A stretch of DNA of 64,000 bases from Paenibacillus_S vulneris (lineage in GTDB: Bacteria > Bacillota > Bacilli > Paenibacillales > NBRC-103111): positions 310,001 to 374,000 of the forward strand of contig NZ_BAABJG010000055.1 in the NCBI RefSeq assembly GCF_039543185.1, read 5' to 3'. Shown here in pieces: positions 41,074 through 50,390 of the stretch. How positions within the stretch are numbered: position 1 is the first letter of the stretch; every line of letters starts with the position of its first letter. Below the pieces are notes generated by a model that searched no databases, was not told where the DNA came from, and saw only the letters and a list, made by a program, of their open reading frames with translations. Position numbers and translations under genes: made by a program.

Positions 41074-44000
41074 TTGTCATTGACCATAAACGAATTTCAA
41101 ATGGAAAAATGGTACGATCACGAGCCGTTCACCTTATACCGCGGCTTCAATCCTTCCACCCAGGAAAAATATTGGATGAAGATGCTTCAATCGGAATTCC
41201 CGACCAAGCAGGAGCTCCAATGGATTACAAACGAATATGAAAACGGACAGCATATCCAGCTGGACGTGCTAATGAAGCCGATCCGGTTGGAATCTTATAA
41301 CAATACGACCATCCTATTAATGGAGCATTCAGATGGTCATCCGCTTTTTCAGCTAGCAGCTTCGGGTCCTATGGAATTGAAGCTCTTTTTGCGTTTGGCC
41401 GCAGATATTACCGACACTGTTCGCAGGCTGCATCAGGCCAAGTATGCTCACCTGAGTCTATCCAAGCATGCGATTATTATAGAAGCGGATCGAACGATCC
41501 GATTAACGGACCTATATTCAGCTGCACCTTATTCCGCCTCTGTTAGCATGTATGAACCTGATGAAGGGTATATGGCCTACAGGCTTCCCTATATGGCTCC
41601 CGAACAGTTCGGGCGCATGGAACGTAACGCGGAGTACAGGAGCGATATTTACGCATTAGGCGTTATTTTTTATGAGCTGTTAACCGGTACGCTTCCTTTT
41701 GCCGGCAGCGATACGAGCGAGCTGATTCATCAGCATATGGCGGTACAGCCCCTCCCGCCTGCCGATATACTGCCTGCCGTTCCGAAGCCGGTGTCCGATA
41801 TCATTATGAAATGTCTGGCCAAGCATCCGGAACAAAGATATCAGAGCGCATATGCTTTACGGCGGGATTTGGAAGTATGTCTGGAACAGCTTCTACATGA
41901 CGGAACCATCGGTCCCATCGAGATTGGATATGGAACGCCCACGGATATTTTTAAAATACCCGATTATATCTATGGCAGGGATAACGAGCTGCAGGACATC
42001 CGCAATGCCTACCATAGAGTCATTCTGGGAAGTAAAGAAATCGTGTTCGTCTCCGGCTTGTCCGGTGTCGGCAAGTCGTTCCTGATTCAGGAATTTCAGA
42101 AATCGATCCAGAAGGAAGACGGTCTCTTTGTTCTAGGCAAGTTCGAGCAGTTTAAAAGGGACCTGCCTTTTCAAGCGATCCATCAGGCAGGACTCCAAAT
42201 CATTCAATTCCTGCTGACCCTAAGTGATGCGTCATTCCAGCTTTGGAAAAAGAAAATTCTTGATGCGGTCGGCCCGAACGGACAAGTGTTAATAGACATG
42301 ATACCGGAGATGGAAAAAATCCTGGGCAGTCAGCCTCCTTTATCCAAGCTGCCTCCTGCCGAGACGAACAATCGGTTTTTGATGACCATCAACCAGTTCC
42401 TGGCGGTGTTTGCTACCAGGGAGCACCCGCTCGTCATCTTTATTGATGATATGCAGTGGGCCGATCCAGCTTCCTTGCAATTGGTTCAAGAATTGGCTGC
42501 GCAGCCTGCTTTCAATCATTGTCTCTTTATCGGCACTTATCGAAGCAATGAGGTAAATGATGACCATCCCCTCCAAGGGATGCTCGATAAGCTGGAGCGA
42601 ATGCAGCATATTCGAGTGACCTGCATAGAGCTGGAGGCTCTCAGCCATAAAGCGGTCCAAAGTCTTATTCAGGATACGCTGCAGGTCGTGTCCGAGGATG
42701 AGTTGGATGGGCTGGCCCGGATGGTTATGAACAAAACGAAGGGCAATCCGTTTTTTACCAAGCAATTTATAAGGTCACTTTATGACCTGCAGCTTCTCCG
42801 CTTCAATTATGAGCTTAGCCGCTGGCAATGGGATCTGGAGCAAATAAATGAGCTTCACATAACGGATAATGTCGTGGATTTCATGATCGGCAAAATTCGC
42901 CGGCTGCCGGAATCCGTACAGCAGTTATTAATGAAGGCCGCCTGTATAGGCCATGTATTCCGGCCGGAGCTGCTCTCGCTGGCTGCATCTCAGGATGTGG
43001 CCCTTATTAATCAGGAGCTTCGCCCCGCTATAGACGAGGGGCTAATCGTAGCATTAAGGCGCGACTTGTATCCCCATACGTCGATAAAATATTCCTTCCT
43101 GCATGACCGGGTGCATCAAGCCGTCTACTCGCTCGTGCCGAAGGAACAGAAAAAGGAGCTTCATTACCAAATTGGCCAGATAATGCTTCAGGGGTTATCA
43201 TCTGAGGATTTGGAGGAGCAGCTGTTTGAAGTCGCCAACCATTTGAATTTGGGCAAGCCTTTATTATCTTCTATTGAAGAAAAAGAACAGTTGGCCCGCT
43301 TCAACATGCAGGCCAGTGGCAAAGCCAAATCCAACACGGCATATGAAACCGCATTAAAATATGTAACACAAGCCGTTCAGCTCCTGGAGCCCAACCACTG
43401 GACGAATCAGTATGAACTGTCGTTTGCGATTTATCTGGAGCTTGCGGAGCTCGAATATTTATGCGGACATTTCGAGTCCGCGAAGCGTTCCTTCCAGATC
43501 ATTCTGAATCATGCGCGTACAAGACTGGAAAAAGCGGATGCATACAACCTGATGATGGTGCTCTATACCAATCTTGGGCTCCATGAAGAAGCGATGGCCA
43601 TGGGGCTTGAAGGACTGCGGCTGTTCCATATTCCATTGCAGTCCAACGTGAAGCGAAGCTCGATTCTCATCGAACTGGTTAGAACCAAATGGCATATGAT
43701 GGCCAAGCATCCTTCAGATTTATTCGATCTGCCGCAAATGGTCGATGAGGACCATAAGGCCGTCATGAAGCTGATGGTGAACCTGATTGCACCGACGTAT
43801 TACCTGAATTCCGAGCTGTATATTTATCTCATGCTGAAGATGTTTAACTACTCGCTAAGGAACGGGAATTCGGAAGGTTCAGCTCTGGCCTACTCTACTT
43901 ACGGGGTAATTATCAGCTCTATCTTCGGCGATTTGAAGAATGGCAGCAAGTTCGGCAAGGCTGGACTGATGCTGTGTGACGCTTTGGATCATCTGCCCAT

Positions 44001-46200
44001 CAAATGTAAAGTGTACTTCGGCTTCGGGGCGTTTACGAACAATATGACTCAGCATATAGAAAACAACATTTATTATTTAAAGAAAGCCTACCAATTCGGC
44101 GTCGAATCAGGCGACCTGGTTTATGCGGGCTACTCTATCACCTTCAGCTTTTTCCTTCGTCTGTTTAAGGGGGATCCCTTGAATGACGTATTCAATGAAA
44201 CCGAGCTGTATCACCCGTTTATTCAACGGGCTCAGGATCAGGATACGATCTATATCTTTATGGTGCTGCAGCGCTTCATGCTGTTCATGAGCGACGAACC
44301 CAAGCTCCAGCCGAGTACCAGCATTCCTGATATCATGGAACCATTCATGACCCCAGAGGAATGCGCGCAGCTGCAGAGCTTCACGAACAAGGCAACGGTT
44401 CATACGTTCTACGCTTTGCAGCTTCAAGCCTACTACATTCTGGACCGATTGGATGAAGCCAAGCAAACGATGAAGATGATGGAGGAAAGCCTCCAATCCG
44501 TCTTTGGCCTCATTCATGTACAAATGTACTACTTTATGAGCTCGCTCGTGATTTGCGCGCTGTATCCCAAAGCTGCGGCCGCCGATCAGAAGCGTTACTG
44601 GCGCAAGCTGAAAAAGCATCTGGCTGCCATAAAAAAATGGAGCGTGCACTCGCCGGATAATTTCGTCCCTCAGAAGCTCCTTCTCGAGGCGGAGATGAAT
44701 CGAATCTCCGGCAACTCCGTCATTGCGGCAGAGCTGTATGAGCAGGCAATCTTTTATGCCAACAAGCATAGATTTCTACAGCTTGAGGCTATCGCCAACG
44801 AGTGCGCTGCCAAATTCTACACCCAGAGCGGGAGGCTTAAAATCGCCCGCGCCTATTGGACGGAAGCGAAAGCGCTGTACAGTAAATGGGGTGCCGTTCG
44901 AAAGGTGGCTCAGCTGGAAGACCAGCATCCGTACCTGGTTAACCGGACGCCTGTCTCTCAATCGGCAATTGATGTATCCACAGTAGCAAAGGCTTCCCAT
45001 GTGCTGTCCAACGAAGCGGTCTTTCATAAGCTGCTGGAAAGCTTCATGCATATTGTGATAGAAAACGCGGGCGCCGAAAAAGGGCTGCTCATTCTCGAAC
45101 GGGACCATCAGCTGTATGTCGAAGTGGAAAAAATGCCGGATCGTCCGTTCATGGCGCTACATTCCGTACCGATCGAAGAGTACGAGCATGCGGCGATTTC
45201 CGCCATCCAATTTGCGGTTCGCAAGGAAGAGCCGCTGCTGCTTCATGATGCGGCATCTTCCGATATGTTCCCGAAGGACGCTTATATTCGGGCGCATCAG
45301 CCTATGTCAATCCTGATTATGCCTATTATCAAACTAGGTAAAATGATTGGCGTGCTGTATTTGGAAAACAATTTGGCAAGCCATGTGTTTCAAGAGCAGC
45401 GATTGGATACATTGAAGCTCCTCGCATCCGAGATAGCCGGTACTATTGAAAATGCCAAGCTGTATACCAATCTGGAGCACAAGGATTATAAGCTACAGCT
45501 GCTCGAGGAACGGGAAAAGAACGTTCGCCTGCAGTTGGATGAAAAGGAACGCTGGGTCCAATCCTCCGAAGCTACGATGCTGAACATTCGCAAAGCTCAG
45601 CACGAGTTAATTAATAACGTACAGACGGTTCATGCGTTACTTATGATGAACAAGTATGATATGGCCAAGGACTATATTTCCGTATGGTGCAAGGAAATCG
45701 TTCAGCAATCAGTGGTCAACTCCGTTAAATTCCCTGTATTGGGAGTCGTACTAAACAATATCAGCATCCCCTGCATCTCGCAGAAAATCGAGTTGCAGGT
45801 CAGCGGCCAGCTGGATTGTACGTTTGACGGATTGACTCTGCCTATCAGCTACTTCTCCAGCATAGTTCACAATCTATTAAAAAATGCTATTGAAGCCATC
45901 CCGGAGGATGATCCGCTGCGAACCCTCCGCCTCACGATCGAGGAGCAGGAAGAACGGTATAAATTGATGATCTTTAACAGCGGCTCCTTCATACCTGAAC
46001 GGAACCGTACCAAAATATTCGAAAAGGGCTTCTCTACGAAATCCGAATCGACGAATTCCGGTCTCGGGCTTCATATCGTTCACAATTACCTGCAGCACTA
46101 CGAAGGCTCTATTGAATGCTCTTCTGAGGAAGGCGTCGGTACCACCTTCACTGTCTATTTGAAGAAGAAGTCGCCTGTCGCCACAGCCAAAACCCCTTAG
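41074..46200 (+). CDS. Giant pseudokinase-ATPase-GAF-histidine kinase protein
   Basis: 1,708-residue cytoplasmic multidomain signalling protein of the fused serine/threonine kinase plus histidine kinase type. N-terminal protein-kinase fold (about 20-270) keeps a possible ATP Lys (YWMKML, near 36) but the catalytic loop reads HLSLSKH instead of HRDxK.xN and the DFG segment reads TDLYSA, so it is probably inactive. Next an AAA_16/STAND ATPase (about 300-620; Walker A SGLSGVGKS near 329, Walker B FIDDMQWADP near 455), a long helical TPR-like region (about 680-1290), a GAF domain (about 1310-1480), and a histidine kinase core with phospho-acceptor His1510 in AQHELINNVQT, N-box HNLLKNAIEAIPED and G-box NSGLGLHIV. 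Start is TTG with GGAGG ahead. No response regulator adjoins. Confidence 0.88.
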   Translation: MSLTINEFQMEKWYDHEPFTLYRGFNPSTQEKYWMKMLQSEFPTKQELQWITNEYENGQHIQLDVLMKPIRLESYNNTTILLMEHSDGHPLFQLAASGPMELKLFLRLAADITDTVRRLHQAKYAHLSLSKHAIIIEADRTIRLTDLYSAAPYSASVSMYEPDEGYMAYRLPYMAPEQFGRMERNAEYRSDIYALGVIFYELLTGTLPFAGSDTSELIHQHMAVQPLPPADILPAVPKPVSDIIMKCLAKHPEQRYQSAYALRRDLEVCLEQLLHDGTIGPIEIGYGTPTDIFKIPDYIYGRDNELQDIRNAYHRVILGSKEIVFVSGLSGVGKSFLIQEFQKSIQKEDGLFVLGKFEQFKRDLPFQAIHQAGLQIIQFLLTLSDASFQLWKKKILDAVGPNGQVLIDMIPEMEKILGSQPPLSKLPPAETNNRFLMTINQFLAVFATREHPLVIFIDDMQWADPASLQLVQELAAQPAFNHCLFIGTYRSNEVNDDHPLQGMLDKLERMQHIRVTCIELEALSHKAVQSLIQDTLQVVSEDELDGLARMVMNKTKGNPFFTKQFIRSLYDLQLLRFNYELSRWQWDLEQINELHITDNVVDFMIGKIRRLPESVQQLLMKAACIGHVFRPELLSLAASQDVALINQELRPAIDEGLIVALRRDLYPHTSIKYSFLHDRVHQAVYSLVPKEQKKELHYQIGQIMLQGLSSEDLEEQLFEVANHLNLGKPLLSSIEEKEQLARFNMQASGKAKSNTAYETALKYVTQAVQLLEPNHWTNQYELSFAIYLELAELEYLCGHFESAKRSFQIILNHARTRLEKADAYNLMMVLYTNLGLHEEAMAMGLEGLRLFHIPLQSNVKRSSILIELVRTKWHMMAKHPSDLFDLPQMVDEDHKAVMKLMVNLIAPTYYLNSELYIYLMLKMFNYSLRNGNSEGSALAYSTYGVIISSIFGDLKNGSKFGKAGLMLCDALDHLPIKCKVYFGFGAFTNNMTQHIENNIYYLKKAYQFGVESGDLVYAGYSITFSFFLRLFKGDPLNDVFNETELYHPFIQRAQDQDTIYIFMVLQRFMLFMSDEPKLQPSTSIPDIMEPFMTPEECAQLQSFTNKATVHTFYALQLQAYYILDRLDEAKQTMKMMEESLQSVFGLIHVQMYYFMSSLVICALYPKAAAADQKRYWRKLKKHLAAIKKWSVHSPDNFVPQKLLLEAEMNRISGNSVIAAELYEQAIFYANKHRFLQLEAIANECAAKFYTQSGRLKIARAYWTEAKALYSKWGAVRKVAQLEDQHPYLVNRTPVSQSAIDVSTVAKASHVLSNEAVFHKLLESFMHIVIENAGAEKGLLILERDHQLYVEVEKMPDRPFMALHSVPIEEYEHAAISAIQFAVRKEEPLLLHDAASSDMFPKDAYIRAHQPMSILIMPIIKLGKMIGVLYLENNLASHVFQEQRLDTLKLLASEIAGTIENAKLYTNLEHKDYKLQLLEEREKNVRLQLDEKERWVQSSEATMLNIRKAQHELINNVQTVHALLMMNKYDMAKDYISVWCKEIVQQSVVNSVKFPVLGVVLNNISIPCISQKIELQVSGQLDCTFDGLTLPISYFSSIVHNLLKNAIEAIPEDDPLRTLRLTIEEQEERYKLMIFNSGSFIPERNRTKIFEKGFSTKSESTNSGLGLHIVHNYLQHYEGSIECSSEEGVGTTFTVYLKKKSPVATAKTP

Positions 46201-46225
46201 GACCATATGTCCTAAGGGGTTTTGG
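46187..46225. terminator. Bidirectional terminator with the giant kinase stop codon in its stem
   Basis: CCAAAACCCCTTAGGA and TCCTAAGGGGTTTTGG pair perfectly around CCATATG. The TAG of the upstream gene (46198-46200) lies in the stem and the convergent esterase gene ends 20 nt away. Confidence 0.92.
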
Positions 46226-46245
46226 CATAGATAGAGTGTCTCCAT

Positions 46246-47049
46246 TTACTTATCAGTCATTTGCTGAAACGATGCTTCCAGGAATCGCAAAGCATCCGGC
46301 AGATACTTCGACCAGTAATCCCAGTTATGTTCACCGGGAAATTCTTGATAGATGTGCTGGTATCCGATCCGTTCCAGATGCTCGTGATAAGCCGCGTTCA
46401 TCGAATACAAATAATCCTCAGTCCCGCAGTTAAAGTACAATGCCGGTCGTTGACTATTTGTCAATTGAGCATCAGCCAGCTTTTGCAAATCATAGCTCTG
46501 AGCATAAGGTCCGTGAAGAGGCCCGATCATCCGCGAAATGTCGCTGCGCGAATATTGGTTTGTGATCATCGCCGTGGAAGTAACGGCACCGGACAAGCTT
46601 GCCGCGGCACCGAAGAGCTCGGGATGTCGCAGAGCTAAAGAAAATGCGCCGAAGCCCCCCATGGATAAGCCGCAAAGAACACGATGTGCCCTGTCCGGAA
46701 TGGTTCTGAAGCTCTTGTCGATCTCTGTCACCAAATCGTAAATAAAATAATCCTCGAAGTTTCCGGTACCGTCATACCAGTTCATATAAAAGGTGCCTAA
46801 CCCGTAGCCTCCGTCATTAGGGAAAACAACAATACTTTTGCGGAGTGATCTCTCCTGCATCATCCGGTTCAGCGTCGACTCCGCATTCCCCTTAAGAAGC
46901 CAATGGGACTCACTCCCATACATACCATGGAGCAAATAGATGACGGGATACGGCTCTTCGCTCGTCTCATAGTCATCCGGTAAATAGACAAAGCACGATT
47001 TACGCGCAAAAAGCGCTCCGGAGAAAAAAGGATGCGGTCTTATGCTCAT
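46246..47049 (-). CDS. Alpha/beta-hydrolase esterase (tributyrin esterase / esterase D-like)
   Basis: 267-residue soluble serine hydrolase. The oxyanion region VIYLLHGMYGSESHW is at about 36-50, the nucleophile in CGLSMGGFGAFSLAL near 124 (GxSxG), the acid in NCGTEDYLY near 207 and the His in EFPGEHNWDYW near 238. It matches the putative esterase family (PF00756) that includes tributyrin esterase and mycolyltransferases. AGGAAG lies ahead of the ATG. It is last of the operon with ytxJ-like and phosphoesterase genes. It probably hydrolyses short acyl esters. Confidence 0.9.
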   Translation of the reverse strand: MSIRPHPFFSGALFARKSCFVYLPDDYETSEEPYPVIYLLHGMYGSESHWLLKGNAESTLNRMMQERSLRKSIVVFPNDGGYGLGTFYMNWYDGTGNFEDYFIYDLVTEIDKSFRTIPDRAHRVLCGLSMGGFGAFSLALRHPELFGAAASLSGAVTSTAMITNQYSRSDISRMIGPLHGPYAQSYDLQKLADAQLTNSQRPALYFNCGTEDYLYSMNAAYHEHLERIGYQHIYQEFPGEHNWDYWSKYLPDALRFLEASFQQMTDK

Positions 47050-47060
47050 ACTCGTTCTTC

Positions 47061-47402
47061 CTAATCAAGAACAGCAGTCATATGTTCTTCGGTAATGGCC
47101 CAATGCGAGGTGTTCCAAATGGTTTCTTTATTTTTGATGTACAGGATTTGCGGTGAAGCATGCTTTACACCGGTATCCTCGGCAATTTGGTTGGAGACTG
47201 GACGGGATTCAATGACCTTGACAAGCACATAGTCCACATCAGAATTCGGTTTATTTTGCAAGTAAGCTTCGTATTCCTTCAGTGCATTAAAGCTTACCGG
47301 ACAAGCTGTGCTATGCTTCAAGACAACGATCGGCTTATTGGCAGATCCTTCGAAGTGTTCATTCCATTCCTCTTGGGTTGTGATTTCTTTCCATTGTGTC
47401 AT
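47061..47402 (-). CDS. ytxJ: YtxJ-type monothiol bacilliredoxin-like protein
   Basis: 113-residue thioredoxin-fold protein. The single active-site Cys is in HSTACPVSFNALKEYEAYL (about residue 33), the YtxJ signature; family members act in bacillithiol-linked disulfide exchange. The conserved KHASPQILYIK (cis-Pro) follows. The chosen ATG at 47402 has GGAGGG ahead; the frame opens five codons earlier. It is 12 nt upstream of the esterase gene and 40 nt behind the phosphoesterase gene. Confidence 0.87.
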   Translation of the reverse strand: MTQWKEITTQEEWNEHFEGSANKPIVVLKHSTACPVSFNALKEYEAYLQNKPNSDVDYVLVKVIESRPVSNQIAEDTGVKHASPQILYIKNKETIWNTSHWAITEEHMTAVLD

Positions 47403-47442
47403 GTTGATTCCCTCCACTTATTGTTAAATAGCTGCTTACAAA

Positions 47443-47931
47443 TTAATCATAATAATATAAGGTAGCTTGTATCGTTGAGCCTAGCTCCATGATGCCGTAA
47501 GAGTATTGCGGCTGGCGTCTTTTATCGGTGGGAGAACCGGGATTGAGCAGCAGCGTCCCGTCATGCATACCCTGGTAAGGAATGTGAGAATGGCCGAATA
47601 GGATAACATCTACGCTCATATCACGGAAAGCGTCAATAGCCTGCTCCAACGTTGATTTGAGCCCGCCGTCTCCATGAACAAGCCCGATCCTCCATCCGGA
47701 TAGGTTCAACACCTTTTGGCGTCCAAAGCGCTCAATGATATCCGCTCCGTCGTTATTACCCGCAACGCCGTCCGTCGGGGCTATCGCCTCGAAAAGCCGG
47801 ACTACCCCCGGATCCACCCAATCGCCGGCGTGAAGGATCAAATCAACCCCGTGCAAACCCTCCAGCAAGGCCTGCGGCAGCTGCTTGGCACGACGGAACA
47901 TATGCGTATCGGATACGACGCCAATGCGCAT
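47443..47931 (-). CDS. Metallophosphoesterase, YfcE/MJ0936 type
   Basis: 162-residue calcineurin-like phosphodiesterase. Metal ligands are all visible: RIGVVSDTHMFRR (Asp, His), ILHAGDWVD (Asp), AGNNDG (Asn/Asp), GLVHGDG (His) and LFGHSHIPYQ (His pair). It probably cleaves a small phosphodiester such as a nucleotide; the substrate is not defined. The ATG at 47931 has AGGAGGGG ahead; the frame opens ten codons earlier. First gene of the operon with the ytxJ-like and esterase genes. Confidence 0.9.
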   Translation of the reverse strand: MRIGVVSDTHMFRRAKQLPQALLEGLHGVDLILHAGDWVDPGVVRLFEAIAPTDGVAGNNDGADIIERFGRQKVLNLSGWRIGLVHGDGGLKSTLEQAIDAFRDMSVDVILFGHSHIPYQGMHDGTLLLNPGSPTDKRRQPQYSYGIMELGSTIQATLYYYD

Positions 47932-47991
47932 CCCGATCCCCTCCTCTCCTATGTCGCTCATTCCTTCATTCTACCATAACTTGCATACAAG

Positions 47992-48013
47992 AAAAAAGCA
48001 CCGCATACGGTGC
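47992..48013 (-). terminator. Terminator-like hairpin at the left end of the foldback element
   Basis: GCACCG and CGGTGC form a stem with a 4-nt loop followed on the minus strand by TTTTTT. It is positioned to end transcripts of the secreted-protein/ABC operon that come through the foldback element. Confidence 0.6.
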
Positions 48014-48239
48014 TCAGATTGTCGAGAAACCTATAAGGCTTGAACTATTGCTAATATACTACGGTGGGGTATGCCCCTCCAGCCGCTGTTGAAACCCGTG
48101 AAAGGGATCAGATTTAGTGGTATTTTCACGGGTTTCAAAGGCGGACGTAAACTCTTCCGAGGAATACCCCACCTCCATATTTAGCAAAGTTCTCGCAAAA
48201 CTAGGTTTCCCGACAGACTCAGCACCGCATAGGGTGCTT
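47996..48239. repeat. 244-bp foldback (MITE-like) inverted-repeat element
   Basis: The two halves are imperfect inverted copies of each other along nearly their whole length. Innermost arms TTGAAACCCGTGAAA (48089-48103) and TTTCACGGGTTTCAA (48124-48138) are perfect over 15 bp around a 20-nt loop. Next arms GGTGGGGTAT (48063-48072) and ATACCCCACC (48164-48173) are perfect. Outer parts match with mismatches (TGTCG-GAAACCT region, TTGCTAA-TAT region), and the tips are AAGCACC and GGTGCTT. No reading frame of note lies inside. It looks like a miniature inverted-repeat element or an insertion-sequence-derived fold. I see no clear target-site duplication. It sits in the gap between an operon end and the phosphoesterase start. 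Confidence 0.75.
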
Positions 48240-48260
48240 AAGGTTGATGGCAAACCCGCT

Positions 48261-50390
48261 CTAATCCGTAATAGCGAACCAATCCATCGTCTGAGATGCC
48301 AACAGCTTACGCATCCCCTGGAACTCATGAATGATCGATAGCTTATACTGCTTGAGCGATCCAATCTTGCCTAATAGATCGCTGTCCTTAATAATCATTT
48401 TGTAATTATGCTCACCCAGCTCGAGCCGAACATCATCCTTATCCGGGGCCGATTCCAAGTAATACTTCTGCTCATAAGTCATGTTTCCGTTCATATCGGC
48501 AAATTGAATAATAAGCTTGCTGCCGTCGTTGTTCGTCTCAAAAAAGCTGTCTTTTTTCAAATCATACTGGAAGTTGACCCGCAGTTGCGTGCTATCCAGC
48601 CAGGTGCTCATCTTGCTTAAAGAAATGCTATACTGGTCGAATGCAACATCCTTCAAGCCTGTATTGACAATCGGCTTTTCAATCGGGAGTTCCATCTCCA
48701 CGGCATTGATATAAGCATCCGCCTTATCCTCCGTAAGACTTAGCCTCTGCTCCGTAACAGATTCACCTACAACCAGCCGCAGCCCCTTCGTATCGAATCC
48801 TTTCGGCAGCTTCGACGAGAAGGAAACTAGCGCCTTCCCCTGCGGATTTAATTTCTGCTTTACCTCGCGGACTTTGGTCGGATATAACGCCTCATCCGGC
48901 GTTTTCAAGAAGGCGGTCAGCTTCGGTACGGCATTGGAACGCTTCTCCATATTGGATACTTCCAGCTGAACCTCCAGCATATCGCTCTTTCCGTCGGTGT
49001 AGGAATTGATTTCGCGGGGAGCGTACAACGTATTTCTTCCCGTTCCTGTAATGGACTGCTGCTGGCCGAAGGCAACAACAGGGAGCTTGATCTCGGATGG
49101 CGGAAGCATAAACTGAGCCATATCCTCCACTTCATTCTCGCCTAGTTTATTCTGCAGAACCAGCTTCGTTGCCGCAAAAGGATAGGTATAAGGAATTTTG
49201 CCGACAATCTGGAAATGTACGGGTTGGCCGGGAGGAACGCCGACGGCTCTATCGGTTTTTACCGCTTTGGCCTCCACCTTCACCCCTCCGTCCAGCTCAT
49301 AGTACGCCTTGATGTCCGGAAAGGGAAGCGCGTCCGATTGATGATGAGTCATCGACAAATCCGCACTTAGTACATCCTGATCATCCCACGGCATACGATC
49401 GAGCTTCTCCACCTGCAGCTGATATACCCCGTCCTTATTGGCATACTCGACACTGGAGCCGATACTCGGCGGCGCTTGCTGTTCAGTGGAAACCTTAAGC
49501 GTCGTTACGGGCAGGTTCAGCTTCAAATCGCTGGTTACTGTCACCGATTGCGTAATGACCAGGTCCCAATGATCCCCGATCGCTGAAGCCGGAAGCTGCG
49601 AAGCCTTGAGCTGAAGGTCCAGCGGCACATCGGGCTGAAGCTGCTGCTTATCCCCATTCACCGTAATTTCCAGCGGGTACATGGCCCCATTGGACGCTCT
49701 AAGCGAATATTGGTAGCCGGTAAGCTTGGCGGCGGCCTGTCCTTTATTCGTTGCTCTTAATGTCAGCTTAGGCGTAAGGTAAGCATCGTTTTGCAGCGCG
49801 CTCCATTTGGTTACCTCCAATGCTATCGGCACATTGCCCAGCATGACGGTCTTGCTGACGGCTTCAGGGGCAAGCACGTCTGCCGACTGATCGGGAAAGC
49901 GGATATCGCCGATCGCTTTCTCCAATTCCGTGCTGTTATAATCCCACCGGGTAAGCCGGAACCATAGATCCTGCAGTGCCGTGGCATCATTCACCGGCGC
50001 ATAGAAGGTGAAGTCGACCTGCTGGCCCGCGGGAATATCCTTCTTCAGCTTGTCCTGGGGGATCAGGTCCGGAGTAAACTCCGCACCTGATGTATTGTAT
50101 ACCTTGACCCAATAGTCAAGGAAGGAAATGGAGCTGTTCTCACCGTTCGTTACGCTCAATGTAAAAAATAACATATTGCCGTTGTCGGATGGCATGACCG
50201 CGGCGTTTTTCAATTCAATTTTGCTGTGAGGCGCTATGGAGACGGAGGACAGGCGCATCGTTTCATCGATCTCATCCCTCTGGTAGCTCTCCCCCTGCGC
50301 CATGGTGACGGGACTCGGGATGACCCCTGCCGATGCCGTCATGGCTGCTATAAGAAGCAGCAGCATTTTATTTTTTGCCGATAATTTCAT
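48261..50390 (-). CDS. Large secreted protein linked to an ABC operon
   Basis: 709 residues with an N-terminal signal peptide (KNKMLLLLIAAMTASAGVIP, cleaved near SPVTMAQG) and no later membrane helix. The remainder is beta-rich, with repeated segments of the pattern of immunoglobulin-like or DUF4352-type modules, for example FFTLSVTNGENSSISFLDYWVKVY near 75-98 and TLRATNKGQAAAKLTGYQYSL near 207-227. No catalytic motif seen. Its ATG lies inside the end of the preceding ABC ATPase gene (23-nt overlap), so translation is coupled. It is the last gene of the five-gene ABC operon. It may be the substrate, a scaffold or an extracellular partner of that transporter; function unknown. Confidence 0.75.
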   Translation of the reverse strand: MKLSAKNKMLLLLIAAMTASAGVIPSPVTMAQGESYQRDEIDETMRLSSVSIAPHSKIELKNAAVMPSDNGNMLFFTLSVTNGENSSISFLDYWVKVYNTSGAEFTPDLIPQDKLKKDIPAGQQVDFTFYAPVNDATALQDLWFRLTRWDYNSTELEKAIGDIRFPDQSADVLAPEAVSKTVMLGNVPIALEVTKWSALQNDAYLTPKLTLRATNKGQAAAKLTGYQYSLRASNGAMYPLEITVNGDKQQLQPDVPLDLQLKASQLPASAIGDHWDLVITQSVTVTSDLKLNLPVTTLKVSTEQQAPPSIGSSVEYANKDGVYQLQVEKLDRMPWDDQDVLSADLSMTHHQSDALPFPDIKAYYELDGGVKVEAKAVKTDRAVGVPPGQPVHFQIVGKIPYTYPFAATKLVLQNKLGENEVEDMAQFMLPPSEIKLPVVAFGQQQSITGTGRNTLYAPREINSYTDGKSDMLEVQLEVSNMEKRSNAVPKLTAFLKTPDEALYPTKVREVKQKLNPQGKALVSFSSKLPKGFDTKGLRLVVGESVTEQRLSLTEDKADAYINAVEMELPIEKPIVNTGLKDVAFDQYSISLSKMSTWLDSTQLRVNFQYDLKKDSFFETNNDGSKLIIQFADMNGNMTYEQKYYLESAPDKDDVRLELGEHNYKMIIKDSDLLGKIGSLKQYKLSIIHEFQGMRKLLASQTMDWFAITD

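Noticed and set aside
47962..48260. Small protein gene inside the foldback element
   Set aside because: Short frames are present on both strands because the arms are complementary, but none has a good ribosome site or a protein-like composition.
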